From assembly GCA_964413265.1 (NCBI GenBank), contig CAYPRX010000004.1, positions 1 through 64,000 on the forward strand: a stretch of DNA of 64,000 nt, read 5' to 3'. The stretch is from CAVYGN01 sp964413265. GTDB taxonomy: Bacteria > Spirochaetota > Brevinematia > Brevinematales > JAOACQ01. The translations under genes and the position numbers were made by a program. Numbering within the stretch: the stretch's first letter is position 1; the number at the start of each line of letters is the position of its first letter. Positions 43,763-52,528 of this stretch are shown here, in pieces. The notes beneath the pieces are model-generated. The model ran no database searches, was not told where the DNA came from, and saw only the letters and a list, made by a program, of their open reading frames with translations.

Positions 43763-43784
43763 GAAAGTAAGAGGTATTTTTTAG

Positions 43785-46085
43785 ATGAATAATTCCAGAT
43801 TTACCATAGGTTTTATTACAGACGGACTTTCGGGAATCGGAAGCGATTTCCTTGTCTGGCATGCCATATGGCCCGCTCTGGCCCGGACGGCTGAGGCGAG
43901 GAACGCCAATCTGATCACGTTATTAGGCGGTTCGATAAATATCCATCCCAACAATAAATACGAGAAAACAAGAAACAAGATCTATGAATTTGTTAACCAA
44001 AATTTGTTTGACGGAATAGTGTTTGCCGGCAGTTCAATAGGCAATTATATCTCTAAAGAAGAACTAAAAAATTTTTGCGAACGATACAAACCAATACCTA
44101 TGGTTTGCATTGGAGGTCCGATAGAGGGTATACCAAGCGTGCTGATGGATAACCAGGTCGCACTGAAAAGTATGATTACACATTTATATGAGGAACATAA
44201 GTGTAAAAAGATCGCTTTTATCCGCGGCCCAGAGGGAAACAATGACGCCGACATAAGGTTCAACGTTTATTCTGAAATGCTGAATAATTTTGGAATTGAT
44301 TTTGATAAAGACCTTGTTTTCACGGGGAATTATCTTGAAGCATCCGGCGCTGCAGCAATCAGGTTCTGGCTCGATGAAAAAAAGGCAGATTTCAAGGCAA
44401 TAGTGGCTTCCAATGATTCTATGGCGATCGGGGCAATGAAGGAGCTGGGAAAAAGAGGTATAAGTATACCGGGTACAATTGCAGTCACCGGCTTCGATGA
44501 TATAGAGGATGCAGCCGTTTTTAATCCGCCGATTACTACGGTCAAGCAACCCATCGTTGAAATGTCCGTAAAGGCCGGAGAGATGCTTCTTGATTTTCTT
44601 GAAGGAAAAGCAACATTACCGGGAAATATTTATATCCAGGCAACACCGGTTGTACGTCAGTCATGCGGCTGCAAACCATTATTAATACAGGAATTTGCAT
44701 CGATAAGCTTCATTAAAGCAAAAGCAGATTATAAAAACGCTCTTAATTCGGAGCGTATGAAGATCCTGGCAAAACTTACAAAAATCTTAAGCGAGGGAAA
44801 GGATTTTTCAAAGTCTGATTTGGTGCAAAAAATATTGGATGCTTACCTTTCAGAAATAATTGAAAACAAGGATGGTAAATTCATCGAGACTGTTGAATCC
44901 ATCCTTGATGAAATATACAATTCGGGGGATGAGGTCACGATATGGCATCATGTGCTGTCTGCCCTCAGGAATTCAATATTACCTCTTATCGGAAATGAAG
45001 ATGATTTTGCAAGGGCCGACTCCATGCTTCAGAAGGCCCAGCTCTATATTAATGAACTTTCCCTGCGCGTAATATCCGCAAGGAAGCTTAATGCCGAAAA
45101 ACGAACTCTTAAGCTCAGCATATTCGCCCAGGCTCTATCGACCACCTTCGAGATGCAGGAGCTTGAAGAAACCGTTATCAGAGAAATTCCTCGCCTTAAT
45201 ATTCCCGGTTTTGTAATATCCCTTTATTCGGACGGCAACAATAAGACCGAGAATTGCCGCATTTTTACCCTATTTCGAGACGGAGCAAGAGTTCAGCCGA
45301 ATGAAAATGAGGCTGTTTATCCAAGCAGTATTCTTATTCCGAAGAGCCTGCTTCCATCCGCTAGAAGGTTCTCGATGATAGCAGCTCCTCTGTATTTCAG
45401 ATTCGAACACCAGGGCTTTATTCTCATGGAAACAGGGACCATGGATGGAATAATATATGAGACCGCTATAACCCAGATTTCAAGTTCGCTGGAAGGAGGT
45501 TTACTTATAAACATAAGCAGGGATGCTGAATTGGCTCTCGAGAAACGAGCGAGGAACATTGAGAATGTAGTGATGCCAATGATCGAAACTATCAAACAGG
45601 TATCCGGAATTTCGGCAGAAAAGATGGTCTTCGTCCGTGATATTACAGGGAAAACGCAGGAAAGTTACCTTAAAATTAAGGATACGAATAATATTATCGA
45701 AAAGGTTGCCCTGAACATCAGTAATATTCTTCAGATTATAAACATAATTAATGAAATTTCCAGTACTGTCAACCTTGTGGCGCTCAATGCTTCTATTGAA
45801 GCTACCCATGCCGGAGAATTCGGGAACGGCTTTGCGATCATTGCAAGGGAAATAAAGAAATTATCTGATTCGACTAAAAAGAATTCAGAGGAGATCGCAA
45901 GAACACTCAAGGACGTCGTTAAAAATGTCCAGGACACAGTTTCAACAGGAAAGGACAGCCTTGCCTCGTTCGAGGAACAGAAGAACGGCGTTGAAACCCT
46001 TATTGAATCCCTTGAGGTGATTATGAAAAATATGGACAGCCTTTCGGACAGCAGCAAAAAGATTCTTGAAGTAATGGGGCAGTAA
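43785..46085 (+). CDS. LacI-type ligand-binding domain fused to a chemoreceptor signalling domain
   Basis: This 766-residue protein has no signal peptide and no membrane helix. Residues about 5-290 are a LacI/GalR periplasmic-binding-protein-like effector domain without the DNA-binding head (GFITDGLSGIGSDFLVWH, AVTGFDDIEDAAVFNPPITTV). Residues about 300-580 contain a helical and GAF-like region (STTFEMQELEETVIREIPRL) that I associate with spirochaete LacI-GGDEF and LacI-kinase proteins. The C-terminus is an MCP hairpin whose tip reads NLVALNASIEATHAGEFGNG. It would sense a cytoplasmic ligand, probably a sugar, and signal to CheA. No che genes are nearby. Confidence 0.85.
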   Translation: MNNSRFTIGFITDGLSGIGSDFLVWHAIWPALARTAEARNANLITLLGGSINIHPNNKYEKTRNKIYEFVNQNLFDGIVFAGSSIGNYISKEELKNFCERYKPIPMVCIGGPIEGIPSVLMDNQVALKSMITHLYEEHKCKKIAFIRGPEGNNDADIRFNVYSEMLNNFGIDFDKDLVFTGNYLEASGAAAIRFWLDEKKADFKAIVASNDSMAIGAMKELGKRGISIPGTIAVTGFDDIEDAAVFNPPITTVKQPIVEMSVKAGEMLLDFLEGKATLPGNIYIQATPVVRQSCGCKPLLIQEFASISFIKAKADYKNALNSERMKILAKLTKILSEGKDFSKSDLVQKILDAYLSEIIENKDGKFIETVESILDEIYNSGDEVTIWHHVLSALRNSILPLIGNEDDFARADSMLQKAQLYINELSLRVISARKLNAEKRTLKLSIFAQALSTTFEMQELEETVIREIPRLNIPGFVISLYSDGNNKTENCRIFTLFRDGARVQPNENEAVYPSSILIPKSLLPSARRFSMIAAPLYFRFEHQGFILMETGTMDGIIYETAITQISSSLEGGLLINISRDAELALEKRARNIENVVMPMIETIKQVSGISAEKMVFVRDITGKTQESYLKIKDTNNIIEKVALNISNILQIINIINEISSTVNLVALNASIEATHAGEFGNGFAIIAREIKKLSDSTKKNSEEIARTLKDVVKNVQDTVSTGKDSLASFEEQKNGVETLIESLEVIMKNMDSLSDSSKKILEVMGQ

Positions 46086-46119
46086 AAAATTAAAATGCCG
46101 CAAAATAAAACAACGCATC

Positions 46120-46148
46120 TTGATAATTTCCATGATATTGATTATAAT
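46120..46148 (+). promoter_or_regulatory. Promoter of the RLAN/ATP-grasp/GNAT cassette
   Basis: TTGATA (46120-46125) and TATAAT (46143-46148) are separated by 17 bp, leaving a leader of about 85 bases before the first gene. Confidence 0.65.
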
Positions 46149-46241
46149 CTCATTTTAATTACATTTTTTCTCAAAACTGGCAATCGAGGAGGTACAAAAA
46201 CTGCTATATCTGATAAATTAAAGGTATAGAAGAAATTCGAT

Positions 46242-46874
46242 ATGAACGAGGTTTGGCTGTTTAAAACTCACGAGGATTTACTGGGGGAGGGTGAATCCTT
46301 TTATAATCTCTACGGGGATTATACCTACCTTCTGGAAGGGTATTACGAAACCCTTCAAAGCCAGTTAAGCGGCGTTAATATCCATCCCACCGCCGAAGAA
46401 TGCCTTGACGCTTATATAACAGCGCTTGCAATGGAAAAAGCCCAGCTGAACAAACTGCCGGTACCCGAGTATAAAATTGTCACTGATAAAACCAAAATTG
46501 ATATCTTTCCGGTCCTGGGTTATGCTATGAATCCTTTTTCAAATAATTCATATATAATTGATAATGAGAAATTTTACGATCACAAGATCAAATCCCTCAC
46601 CCTCTCCGGAAAGTATTTTGCTCTTCTTCAGAGGATACCTCCAGAGGATTACAGGCTTGACACGATTCGATGCATTCTCGGCAGAACAATGGTAAAGGAG
46701 TATTCGGATTTCGCCATGACTTCTTTTAAAATTTTCAAAGTGCCGATAATGAAGATAAAAGTTATTGTTACACTGGATAACTACCTTATGAGCGCTATTG
46801 AGCCGATGGATTACGACACGCTTACGATCAATGAAAAGAAGATGCTTGAGGGGTTGGGGCAATGGCAAAAATAG
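46242..46874 (+). CDS. RLAN-domain protein (RimK-like ATP-grasp N-terminal domain)
   Basis: This 210-residue protein has stretches that resemble the RLAN domain normally fused in front of RimK-type ATP-grasp enzymes: YGDYTYLLEGYYETLQSQL near residue 25 and LGRTMVKEYSDFAMTSFKIF near residue 155. Here it is a separate gene overlapping the ATP-grasp gene by 13 bp, so the fusion is split. RLAN is thought to help bind the substrate. The ribosome site is weak. The assignment rests on pattern and context. Confidence 0.65.
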   Translation: MNEVWLFKTHEDLLGEGESFYNLYGDYTYLLEGYYETLQSQLSGVNIHPTAEECLDAYITALAMEKAQLNKLPVPEYKIVTDKTKIDIFPVLGYAMNPFSNNSYIIDNEKFYDHKIKSLTLSGKYFALLQRIPPEDYRLDTIRCILGRTMVKEYSDFAMTSFKIFKVPIMKIKVIVTLDNYLMSAIEPMDYDTLTINEKKMLEGLGQWQK

Positions 46875-47755
46875 CGATTTTTACTGAGAGAAGCACCCTG
46901 AGAATGGCAGCTGAGCTTAACTCTCTATTCAATTTCAGGGAACTGGCGCTTGAACAGGGCCATGATCTTGACTTCATATTCAAAGACGATATCAAGTATA
47001 TCAAGAACTACGATGCCATATTCATCAGGGCACTGACGGATCCTTTAAATAACAGTTACGTGGTATCCAGGATCGCTGAACTGAACAATATCAGGGTCCT
47101 GGACATGTCATCCGATATACGGATCTGTTCTGACAAGGTCAATATGTATCTCCATCTTCAAAAAGATAATGTGCCCCACCCGTCCACGGTATTTCTAAAA
47201 AACGATGAAGTTACCATCGAGAATGCAAGGGATTTCTTTGAATCAATGGGAATACCCCTGGTCCTCAAGGCACCGAATTCGAGTTTTTCAGCGTATGTGG
47301 AAAAAGTCTCTTCTCCTGATGAATTTGTTAAAATAGGCAAGAAATTCCTCCGCCGTTCTGACATTATAATAGTTCAACAATACCTGCCAAGCCGTTTCGA
47401 TTGGAGAGTTGTTCTTCTCGATGGTAAAGTAATCTCCATAGTCAAGTATGTAATGAATACAAATGCATGGAAGATAGTCGATCATGACCATGATGGGAAA
47501 CTTCTCCAGTGCACAGTTGAAGGGATGGAGATCGGGCAGGTTAATCCCAGGCTTATAGATACTTCGCTCAGGGCTGGCAACTCAATCGGCAAGGGACTTT
47601 ACGGTGTTGACCTCAAAGAAGTCGATAACGAATATTACGTTATAGAAGTCAACGACAATCCAAACATCGATCAGGGACTTGAAGATCAGAAGTCGCCTAT
47701 GATCTATGAATGGATCATAAAATACCTTGTTGGAGAACCTTTTGAGGGGTTATGA
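46862..47755 (+). CDS. RimK-type ATP-grasp amide ligase
   Basis: This 297-residue ATP-grasp protein has an N-terminal pre-ATP-grasp domain (FIRALTDPLNNSYVVSR), the ATP-binding lysine region PLVLKAPNSSFSAYVEKV, QQYLPSRFDWRVVLLDGKV and the metal-binding ending VIEVNDNPNIDQG. RimK-like enzymes join an amino group to a carboxylate using ATP, on proteins or on small peptides. It overlaps the RLAN gene (13 bp) and the GNAT gene (14 bp). The three together suggest synthesis of an N-acylated peptide metabolite; the product is unknown. Confidence 0.87.
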   Translation: MAKIAIFTERSTLRMAAELNSLFNFRELALEQGHDLDFIFKDDIKYIKNYDAIFIRALTDPLNNSYVVSRIAELNNIRVLDMSSDIRICSDKVNMYLHLQKDNVPHPSTVFLKNDEVTIENARDFFESMGIPLVLKAPNSSFSAYVEKVSSPDEFVKIGKKFLRRSDIIIVQQYLPSRFDWRVVLLDGKVISIVKYVMNTNAWKIVDHDHDGKLLQCTVEGMEIGQVNPRLIDTSLRAGNSIGKGLYGVDLKEVDNEYYVIEVNDNPNIDQGLEDQKSPMIYEWIIKYLVGEPFEGL

Positions 47756-48215
47756 AGCACTTTCATTCAGAACGGCAGGTTTACCTGACTATGAACTTAT
47801 ATCAGAGATGGAAAAAAGCTGTTTCAATTCTTTTGATATTTTCAAACCCCACCAGCTTCGCCGTTTTATAAAAAACCCTGCCGGATCCATAATCACCGAT
47901 ATAATCACCCTCGGATATAATCCAATAGGATGGGCCTCTTATTTTACCAGATCAAACTCTAAACTCATCAGACTGTATTCAATATGCATTGTTCCGGAAT
48001 TCGGAGGAAAGGGATATGCGAGGGAATACATGAAAATGCGTTTTTCAAGCCTGGCTGGCTTTAAAGCAATGATTCTCGAAGTAAGGGTCTCAAACATCAA
48101 GGCCATCCATTTGTACGAGGGGTTAGGATTCAAACTTTGGAAAAGGCTTCCCGGATATTACCCTGATGACGAGCATGGGATCAGGATGATCAAAAACCTG
48201 GAAGAGCCGACGTGA
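47742..48215 (+). CDS. GNAT-family N-acetyltransferase
   Basis: No ATG is available near the N-terminus; I choose TTG at 47742, 7 bases after GGAG, over TTG codons at 47727 and 47730. The 157-residue product has the GNAT acetyl-CoA loop in YSICIVPEFGGKGYAREYMKM and the late motif VRVSNIKAIHLYEGLGFKLW. It transfers an acyl group to an amine. It overlaps the ATP-grasp gene by 14 bp and uvrC by 4 bp, so it is tightly coupled to both. Confidence 0.82.
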   Translation: MRGYEALSFRTAGLPDYELISEMEKSCFNSFDIFKPHQLRRFIKNPAGSIITDIITLGYNPIGWASYFTRSNSKLIRLYSICIVPEFGGKGYAREYMKMRFSSLAGFKAMILEVRVSNIKAIHLYEGLGFKLWKRLPGYYPDDEHGIRMIKNLEEPT

Positions 48216-50035
48216 TAAGCGAAAACAAGGGATTTTATCTCCCGTCCGAGGTAAACTCTCTCCCTGAGAAGCCTGGCGTTTACCTTATGAAAGATGCTAA
48301 AGGAATTATCATTTATGTCGGAAAAGCAAAAAATCTTAAAAAGAGAGTCTCTTCATATTTCCAAAAAAAGAACGATTCAGAATACGGGGTTAAAACCAGG
48401 TACCTTGTCGATAACATCGCAATCATAGATACCATAGTGCTTGACAACGAATCAGAAGCACTTATTCTTGAAGCAAATTTGATCAAGCAATACATGCCTA
48501 AGTACAATGTGTCATTCAAGGACAACAAGTTCTATCCTTTCATAGCCCTTACTATGAGGGATGATTTCCCCCGGATCCTGTTTACAAGAGAAAGGAGAAG
48601 GGATTCTTCGCTTTATTTCGGGCCTTATACAAATGCAAGGTCTGTCCGGGAATACATTGATCTTATACAGCGTCTTTTCAGGATCAGGACATGCGTAATA
48701 ATGCCCAAAAAGGAATGCATTCTATATCATATTAACCGTTGTACAGCCCCCTGTATCCATAAAATATCAAGAGAAGAATACATGTTGCATGTTAAAGAGG
48801 CCGTAGAACTCCTTTCCGGGGATTCTCATATCTTATTGAAAAAGCTCGAAAAGGATATGAAGGAATCTGCGCGCACTCTTCTTTTCGAAAAAGCCCAGTC
48901 CATTAAAGAAAAGATCGACGCTATCAGAATTTTCGAGGAAAGTCAGAGCGTTTTCCTTGAAAGAAATATTAACGCCGATTTCATATCCATGACTGCCCAC
49001 ATGGGACGGGCTGTTTTCGTTGTAACCACGATAAGAAGCGGCAAAATGATAGGCAAGAGAAGCTACAGTGCAGTCCTCCAGCTTGAAGAGGATTTGACTG
49101 ACCTGATGTTTGATTTTCTGCTTGAGTACGACAGGGATTCTGACGGCAGGCAGGAGCTTTATATAATAGATGAAAAATACAGCAGACTGATCGGACCGGC
49201 AAATACTTATTTTTCCGATAAGGGCAGGAAGGCCAAGGTAATAACTCCTGAAGATGATAAAGAGAGGTCTCTTCTAAAAATGGCCCTTGAGAACGCGTCA
49301 CTTCATATGAATCAGATTTTAAGCAAGGTTGATACATCGGAAGGCCTGAGAGAGCTCCAGGAAATACTCGATCTTGACACCCTTCCTATGAGGATCGAGG
49401 GTTTCGATATTGCAGACATTCTCGGTCTTCATGCTGTAGCATCCCTTGTATCTTTCTATGCCGGCAAGCCTGAAAAACAGAATTACAGGATATTTAAAAT
49501 CAGGTCGAAATCAACACCAGACGATTTTGCCATGATAAATGAAGCTGTCTCAAGAAGATACAAAAAACTAAAAGATGAGGACAGGGAACTGCCTGATCTT
49601 GTTCTCATCGATGGCGGAAGAGGTCAGCTGAATGCAGCTCTGGAAGCTATAGCAGGTTTAAACCTGAACCTGAATATCGTATCCCTTGCTAAGAAAAACG
49701 AGGAAATATATACCCCGTACAGGGAAAGACCTGTCATTTTAAGCCGAAATTCACCCGCCCTTCACATCCTGCAGCAGGTCAGAGATGAAACTCACAGGTT
49801 CGCCAATTCATATTATAACAGGCTGAAAAACAAAAAAGATATTGAATCTGTTTTCGACGGGATTAAAGGAATAGGTAAAAAAAGAAAACAAATTATACTG
49901 GAAAATTTTTTAAACTATGATATAATGAAGGACTTAAATATTGACTGCCTGATCAAAAAAGGCATACCTCCGGCAGCAGCGCAGGCCGCGCTTGAAAAGA
50001 TCAAGCTTATTGCTAATAATGGAGAAAACACATGA
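48212..50035 (+). CDS. uvrC: Excinuclease ABC subunit C
   Basis: This 607-residue nuclease starts at GTG overlapping the GNAT stop. It has the GIY-YIG domain (PGVYLMKDAKGIIIYVGKAK), the UVR helix (EKAQSIKEKIDAI, about 225), the RNase-H-like C-terminal nuclease domain (FDIADILGLHAVASLV, VLIDGGRGQLNAA) and the closing helix-hairpin-helix (GIKGIGKKRKQIIL). With UvrAB it makes both cuts in nucleotide excision repair. The catalytic-domain block reads DIAD where DISH is usual. Confidence 0.96.
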   Translation: MISENKGFYLPSEVNSLPEKPGVYLMKDAKGIIIYVGKAKNLKKRVSSYFQKKNDSEYGVKTRYLVDNIAIIDTIVLDNESEALILEANLIKQYMPKYNVSFKDNKFYPFIALTMRDDFPRILFTRERRRDSSLYFGPYTNARSVREYIDLIQRLFRIRTCVIMPKKECILYHINRCTAPCIHKISREEYMLHVKEAVELLSGDSHILLKKLEKDMKESARTLLFEKAQSIKEKIDAIRIFEESQSVFLERNINADFISMTAHMGRAVFVVTTIRSGKMIGKRSYSAVLQLEEDLTDLMFDFLLEYDRDSDGRQELYIIDEKYSRLIGPANTYFSDKGRKAKVITPEDDKERSLLKMALENASLHMNQILSKVDTSEGLRELQEILDLDTLPMRIEGFDIADILGLHAVASLVSFYAGKPEKQNYRIFKIRSKSTPDDFAMINEAVSRRYKKLKDEDRELPDLVLIDGGRGQLNAALEAIAGLNLNLNIVSLAKKNEEIYTPYRERPVILSRNSPALHILQQVRDETHRFANSYYNRLKNKKDIESVFDGIKGIGKKRKQIILENFLNYDIMKDLNIDCLIKKGIPPAAAQAALEKIKLIANNGENT

Positions 50036-50769
50036 ATGCCTGTATTTATACGCAGTCTAACTGGGTAAGAAATAATTATGTCAATTCCCTGATTCCCAGA
50101 GGCATATCCCTCTACCATGTCGAGCATGGCGAGGAATTGATCGAAAAACTTATAACAACGAAATCAGAAATCGCAATTCTTGATGTCATTCAGGAGGATT
50201 ATGACTCGATTTTTGCCCTGATTAATCTAATGAAATCGCATGTATCCGAAATCGTTAAGGGTGCATCCATAATCCTCATCATAGGTTCAATAGATAAAAG
50301 TCATGTGACAAACGCCATCCAATTGGGAGTGAAAGGCTTTATAAAAAGCAGTGCCGATGAGAATTTTATCGGAAATTATATAATCGATCTCTATAAAAAA
50401 GACAAGGGTGTTCCTGCAGAAAGAAAATATATTCGGGTTTCCTTTGACCCGGCCAACCCTAATGAACGGATAGGCATTAAATTCCGCTCTCCAAAAAATT
50501 CACAGCTTATAATGGGTCTGATAAAAGACATAAGCTTCGGTGGCATCGCGGTTGAACTTGTCGGAACTTTCCCATCCGAATCTCTTGCAGCGGGAATAAC
50601 AGTAAAAAATATGCAGTTTATACTTGAAGGCAAGGATGTCTTTGTTGATGGTATAGTTGTAGCCTATCAGAAAATGTTCTGCGCTTTCCGTTTTATTAAT
50701 ATGTCCGAAACAGTAAGTGAGATAATCAGCCATTACGTTTTCCAAAGGATTTCTTCAATTTTAGTTTAA
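50032..50769 (+). CDS. Receiver-like domain with C-terminal PilZ domain
   Basis: This 245-residue protein overlaps the uvrC stop (ATGA). Residues 1-120 resemble a response-regulator receiver: Asp51 in AILDV fits the phosphorylation site and Lys105 in GFIKSS fits the conserved Lys, but the N-terminal acidic pair is missing. Residues 130-240 are a PilZ domain with RKYIR (Arg131/Arg135) and DISFGG (Asp166, Ser168, Gly170), the c-di-GMP-binding motifs. It would be a c-di-GMP effector, probably of motility or surface behaviour. The uvrC linkage looks accidental. Confidence 0.8.
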   Translation: MNACIYTQSNWVRNNYVNSLIPRGISLYHVEHGEELIEKLITTKSEIAILDVIQEDYDSIFALINLMKSHVSEIVKGASIILIIGSIDKSHVTNAIQLGVKGFIKSSADENFIGNYIIDLYKKDKGVPAERKYIRVSFDPANPNERIGIKFRSPKNSQLIMGLIKDISFGGIAVELVGTFPSESLAAGITVKNMQFILEGKDVFVDGIVVAYQKMFCAFRFINMSETVSEIISHYVFQRISSILV

Positions 50770-50792
50770 CTCAAAAATACCGGGGTTTTATA

Positions 50793-51668
50793 ATGCCTAA
50801 AAAAATAATTCCCTTTCCTCAAAGAATTGACTGTGTTCCAGAGGCTCTTATGAAGAGCACTGTTTCAGCCGCTCTTAAGGAAGACTTAGGCGAAATTGGT
50901 GACATAACAAGCCTGTCGACGCTGAAGGATATAAAAGAAAATGTTATCTCCTCAGTAGTAACCAGGGAAGAAGGTGTAGTATGCGGTCTTGATATTTTTA
51001 TTTCTGTTTATAAGCAAATCGATCCACTGCTCGTAATAAAAAAAGAAAAAAACGATGGAGATGTGGTAAAAAAAAACGACATTTTAATTGAAATTTCGGG
51101 AAATCCGGCTTCGATCACTTCAGGTGAAAGAACAGCTTTAAATTTTCTGGGTCTTCTCTCAGGCATATCGACTAATGTTCACAGCCTTGTCAGTCTCATT
51201 AAAGGCAGCTCTGCAAAGCTTCTTGATACCAGGAAGACCCTTCCGAACTTAAGACTTTTTCAAAAATACGCCGTAGCCAAAGGGGGAGGTTATAATCACA
51301 GAATGGGGCTTTTTGATATGGTACTGATCAAGGACAACCATATTACATCCTCAGGGGGGATTGAAGAAGCTGTCAGAAAAGCCCGGAATGCGTTTCCCGA
51401 TCAGGTCATCGAAGTGGAGATAAGAAATAGTGATGAGGTCAGGGAAGCCCTTTTTACCGACGCCGATATAATAATGCTTGATAATATGGACAATGAAAAT
51501 GTCAAAAAGGCCATAACCCTCATCAAAAACGATAAGTATATAGAGATTTCCGGAAACATAGACAGGAACAGGCTTGTTGAACTGGCCAATCTTGGGGTTG
51601 ACTTCATATCGATGGGGGCCCTCACCCATAATTTACGACCTCTGGACTTAAGTCTGCTTATTAAATAA
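50793..51668 (+). CDS. nadC: Quinolinate phosphoribosyltransferase
   Basis: This 291-residue enzyme has ALKEDLGEIGDITS, the PRPP-binding and active-site block LLDTRKTLPNLRLFQKYAVAKGG-type (reads LDTRKTLPN then KYAVAKGGG), HRMGLFDMVLIKDNH, and GVDFISMGALTH near the end. It makes nicotinate mononucleotide in NAD synthesis. nadA and nadB are not in the window. It follows the PilZ gene by 23 bp. Confidence 0.95.
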   Translation: MPKKIIPFPQRIDCVPEALMKSTVSAALKEDLGEIGDITSLSTLKDIKENVISSVVTREEGVVCGLDIFISVYKQIDPLLVIKKEKNDGDVVKKNDILIEISGNPASITSGERTALNFLGLLSGISTNVHSLVSLIKGSSAKLLDTRKTLPNLRLFQKYAVAKGGGYNHRMGLFDMVLIKDNHITSSGGIEEAVRKARNAFPDQVIEVEIRNSDEVREALFTDADIIMLDNMDNENVKKAITLIKNDKYIEISGNIDRNRLVELANLGVDFISMGALTHNLRPLDLSLLIK

Positions 51669-51755
51669 AACAACATCATAAATTAAAGTTTTATTATTCC
51701 CTACCGATAATAGAAAGTGGGATTTTCCGCCCTGGTATAATTTAGCCCCTATCCC

Positions 51756-51784
51756 TTGATTTTTATTAAAAAATAAGCTATATT
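51756..51784 (+). promoter_or_regulatory. Promoter of ssrA
   Basis: TTGATT (51756-51761) and TATATT (51779-51784) are 17 bp apart; transcription should start within a few bases of the mature tmRNA 5' end at 51793. Confidence 0.65.
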
Positions 51785-51792
51785 TGAATGTT

Positions 51793-52142
51793 GGAGGGGG
51801 CGTACGGCTTTCGACTGGGACGGCGGGATTTATAGACTTCAGGCAGGGCTTGAGTAACCCTTTAAACTGCTCAGTAAATTTAGACGCAAAAGAAGATTAT
51901 TCGTTTGCGATGGCAGCTTAAGCTGCCCCCTGTAAGCTTTTCTTTCCCTCGGGATTGCTGACAGGTCAGAATTGAGGGATAAGCTTCGCAGAGCCGGGAT
52001 GCGGGGCCGATGAAATTCCGGCTTTGAAATAAACGGTTTTTGTTTCATCCACGTTTATTTTGAAAAAAAGATGGAACTAAGCTTGTGAATAAAGTTTATA
52101 AGTTCCGGTTTCAGGACGTGGGTTCGATTCCCACCGCCTCCA
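51793..52142 (+). ncRNA. ssrA: tmRNA (trans-translation RNA)
   Basis: The RNA opens with GGAGGGGGCG and CTTTCGACTGGGAC and ends with a T arm (GTGGGTTCGATTCCCAC) and CGCCTCCA, forming the tRNA-like domain; CCA is not encoded. The resume codon GCA follows TTTAGAC, and the reading frame encodes AKEDYSFAMAA then TAA. It frees stalled ribosomes and marks incomplete proteins for destruction. The acceptor pairing has one G-G mismatch at position 6 if the ends are as given. Confidence 0.93.
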
Positions 52143-52150
52143 ATATTATA

Positions 52151-52164
52151 CTCCATTAATGGAG
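52151..52164. promoter_or_regulatory. Palindrome covering a ribosome site
   Basis: CTCCATTAATGGAG is a perfect 14-bp palindrome directly after ssrA. Its right arm overlaps the GGAGG ribosome site of the next gene, so in the RNA it could mask that site. Confidence 0.4.
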
Positions 52165-52170
52165 GATTTT

Positions 52171-52491
52171 ATGAAGATCGATAGTTTGAATTTAAATCTT
52201 AACAGCAGCAACATTAAAGCAGTTGAAAAAAAAGCTGCGGTAAAAAAAGATTTTTCTTCTCTGGTTACAATACGTGAAGGTAATACTCAGGGCGTTAACC
52301 TGCCCAAAAATGCTAATAAGGATCTTGTGCAGGATTTTGCCGAATGGTACTTCAAGGAAGGTAAGTCTTACGAAACAACCAAAAGTTATAAACAGGCAAT
52401 TTCTGCTTATGAAAAATCCAATTCAGTAGAGCCAGATATTAACAAAGCCCACATGATCGATCAGGTAAGAAAAAAAGAATTCGATCAGTAA
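52171..52491 (+). CDS. Small hypothetical protein with a TPR-like end
   Basis: The ATG at 52171 lies 5 bases after GGAGG; an ATG at 52159 overlaps the site. The 106-residue product starts MKIDSLNLNLNSSNIKAVEK and its second half resembles one TPR unit (AEWYFKEGKSYETTKSYKQAISAYEKSNS). No signal peptide. The N-terminal part is low in complexity and resembles the start of flagellar or anti-sigma-like proteins only loosely. Function is unknown. Confidence 0.6.
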   Translation: MKIDSLNLNLNSSNIKAVEKKAAVKKDFSSLVTIREGNTQGVNLPKNANKDLVQDFAEWYFKEGKSYETTKSYKQAISAYEKSNSVEPDINKAHMIDQVRKKEFDQ

Positions 52492-52528
52492 CTATTCAAT
52501 TCCTGCTTTAGAATAAAGGAAAATATGG

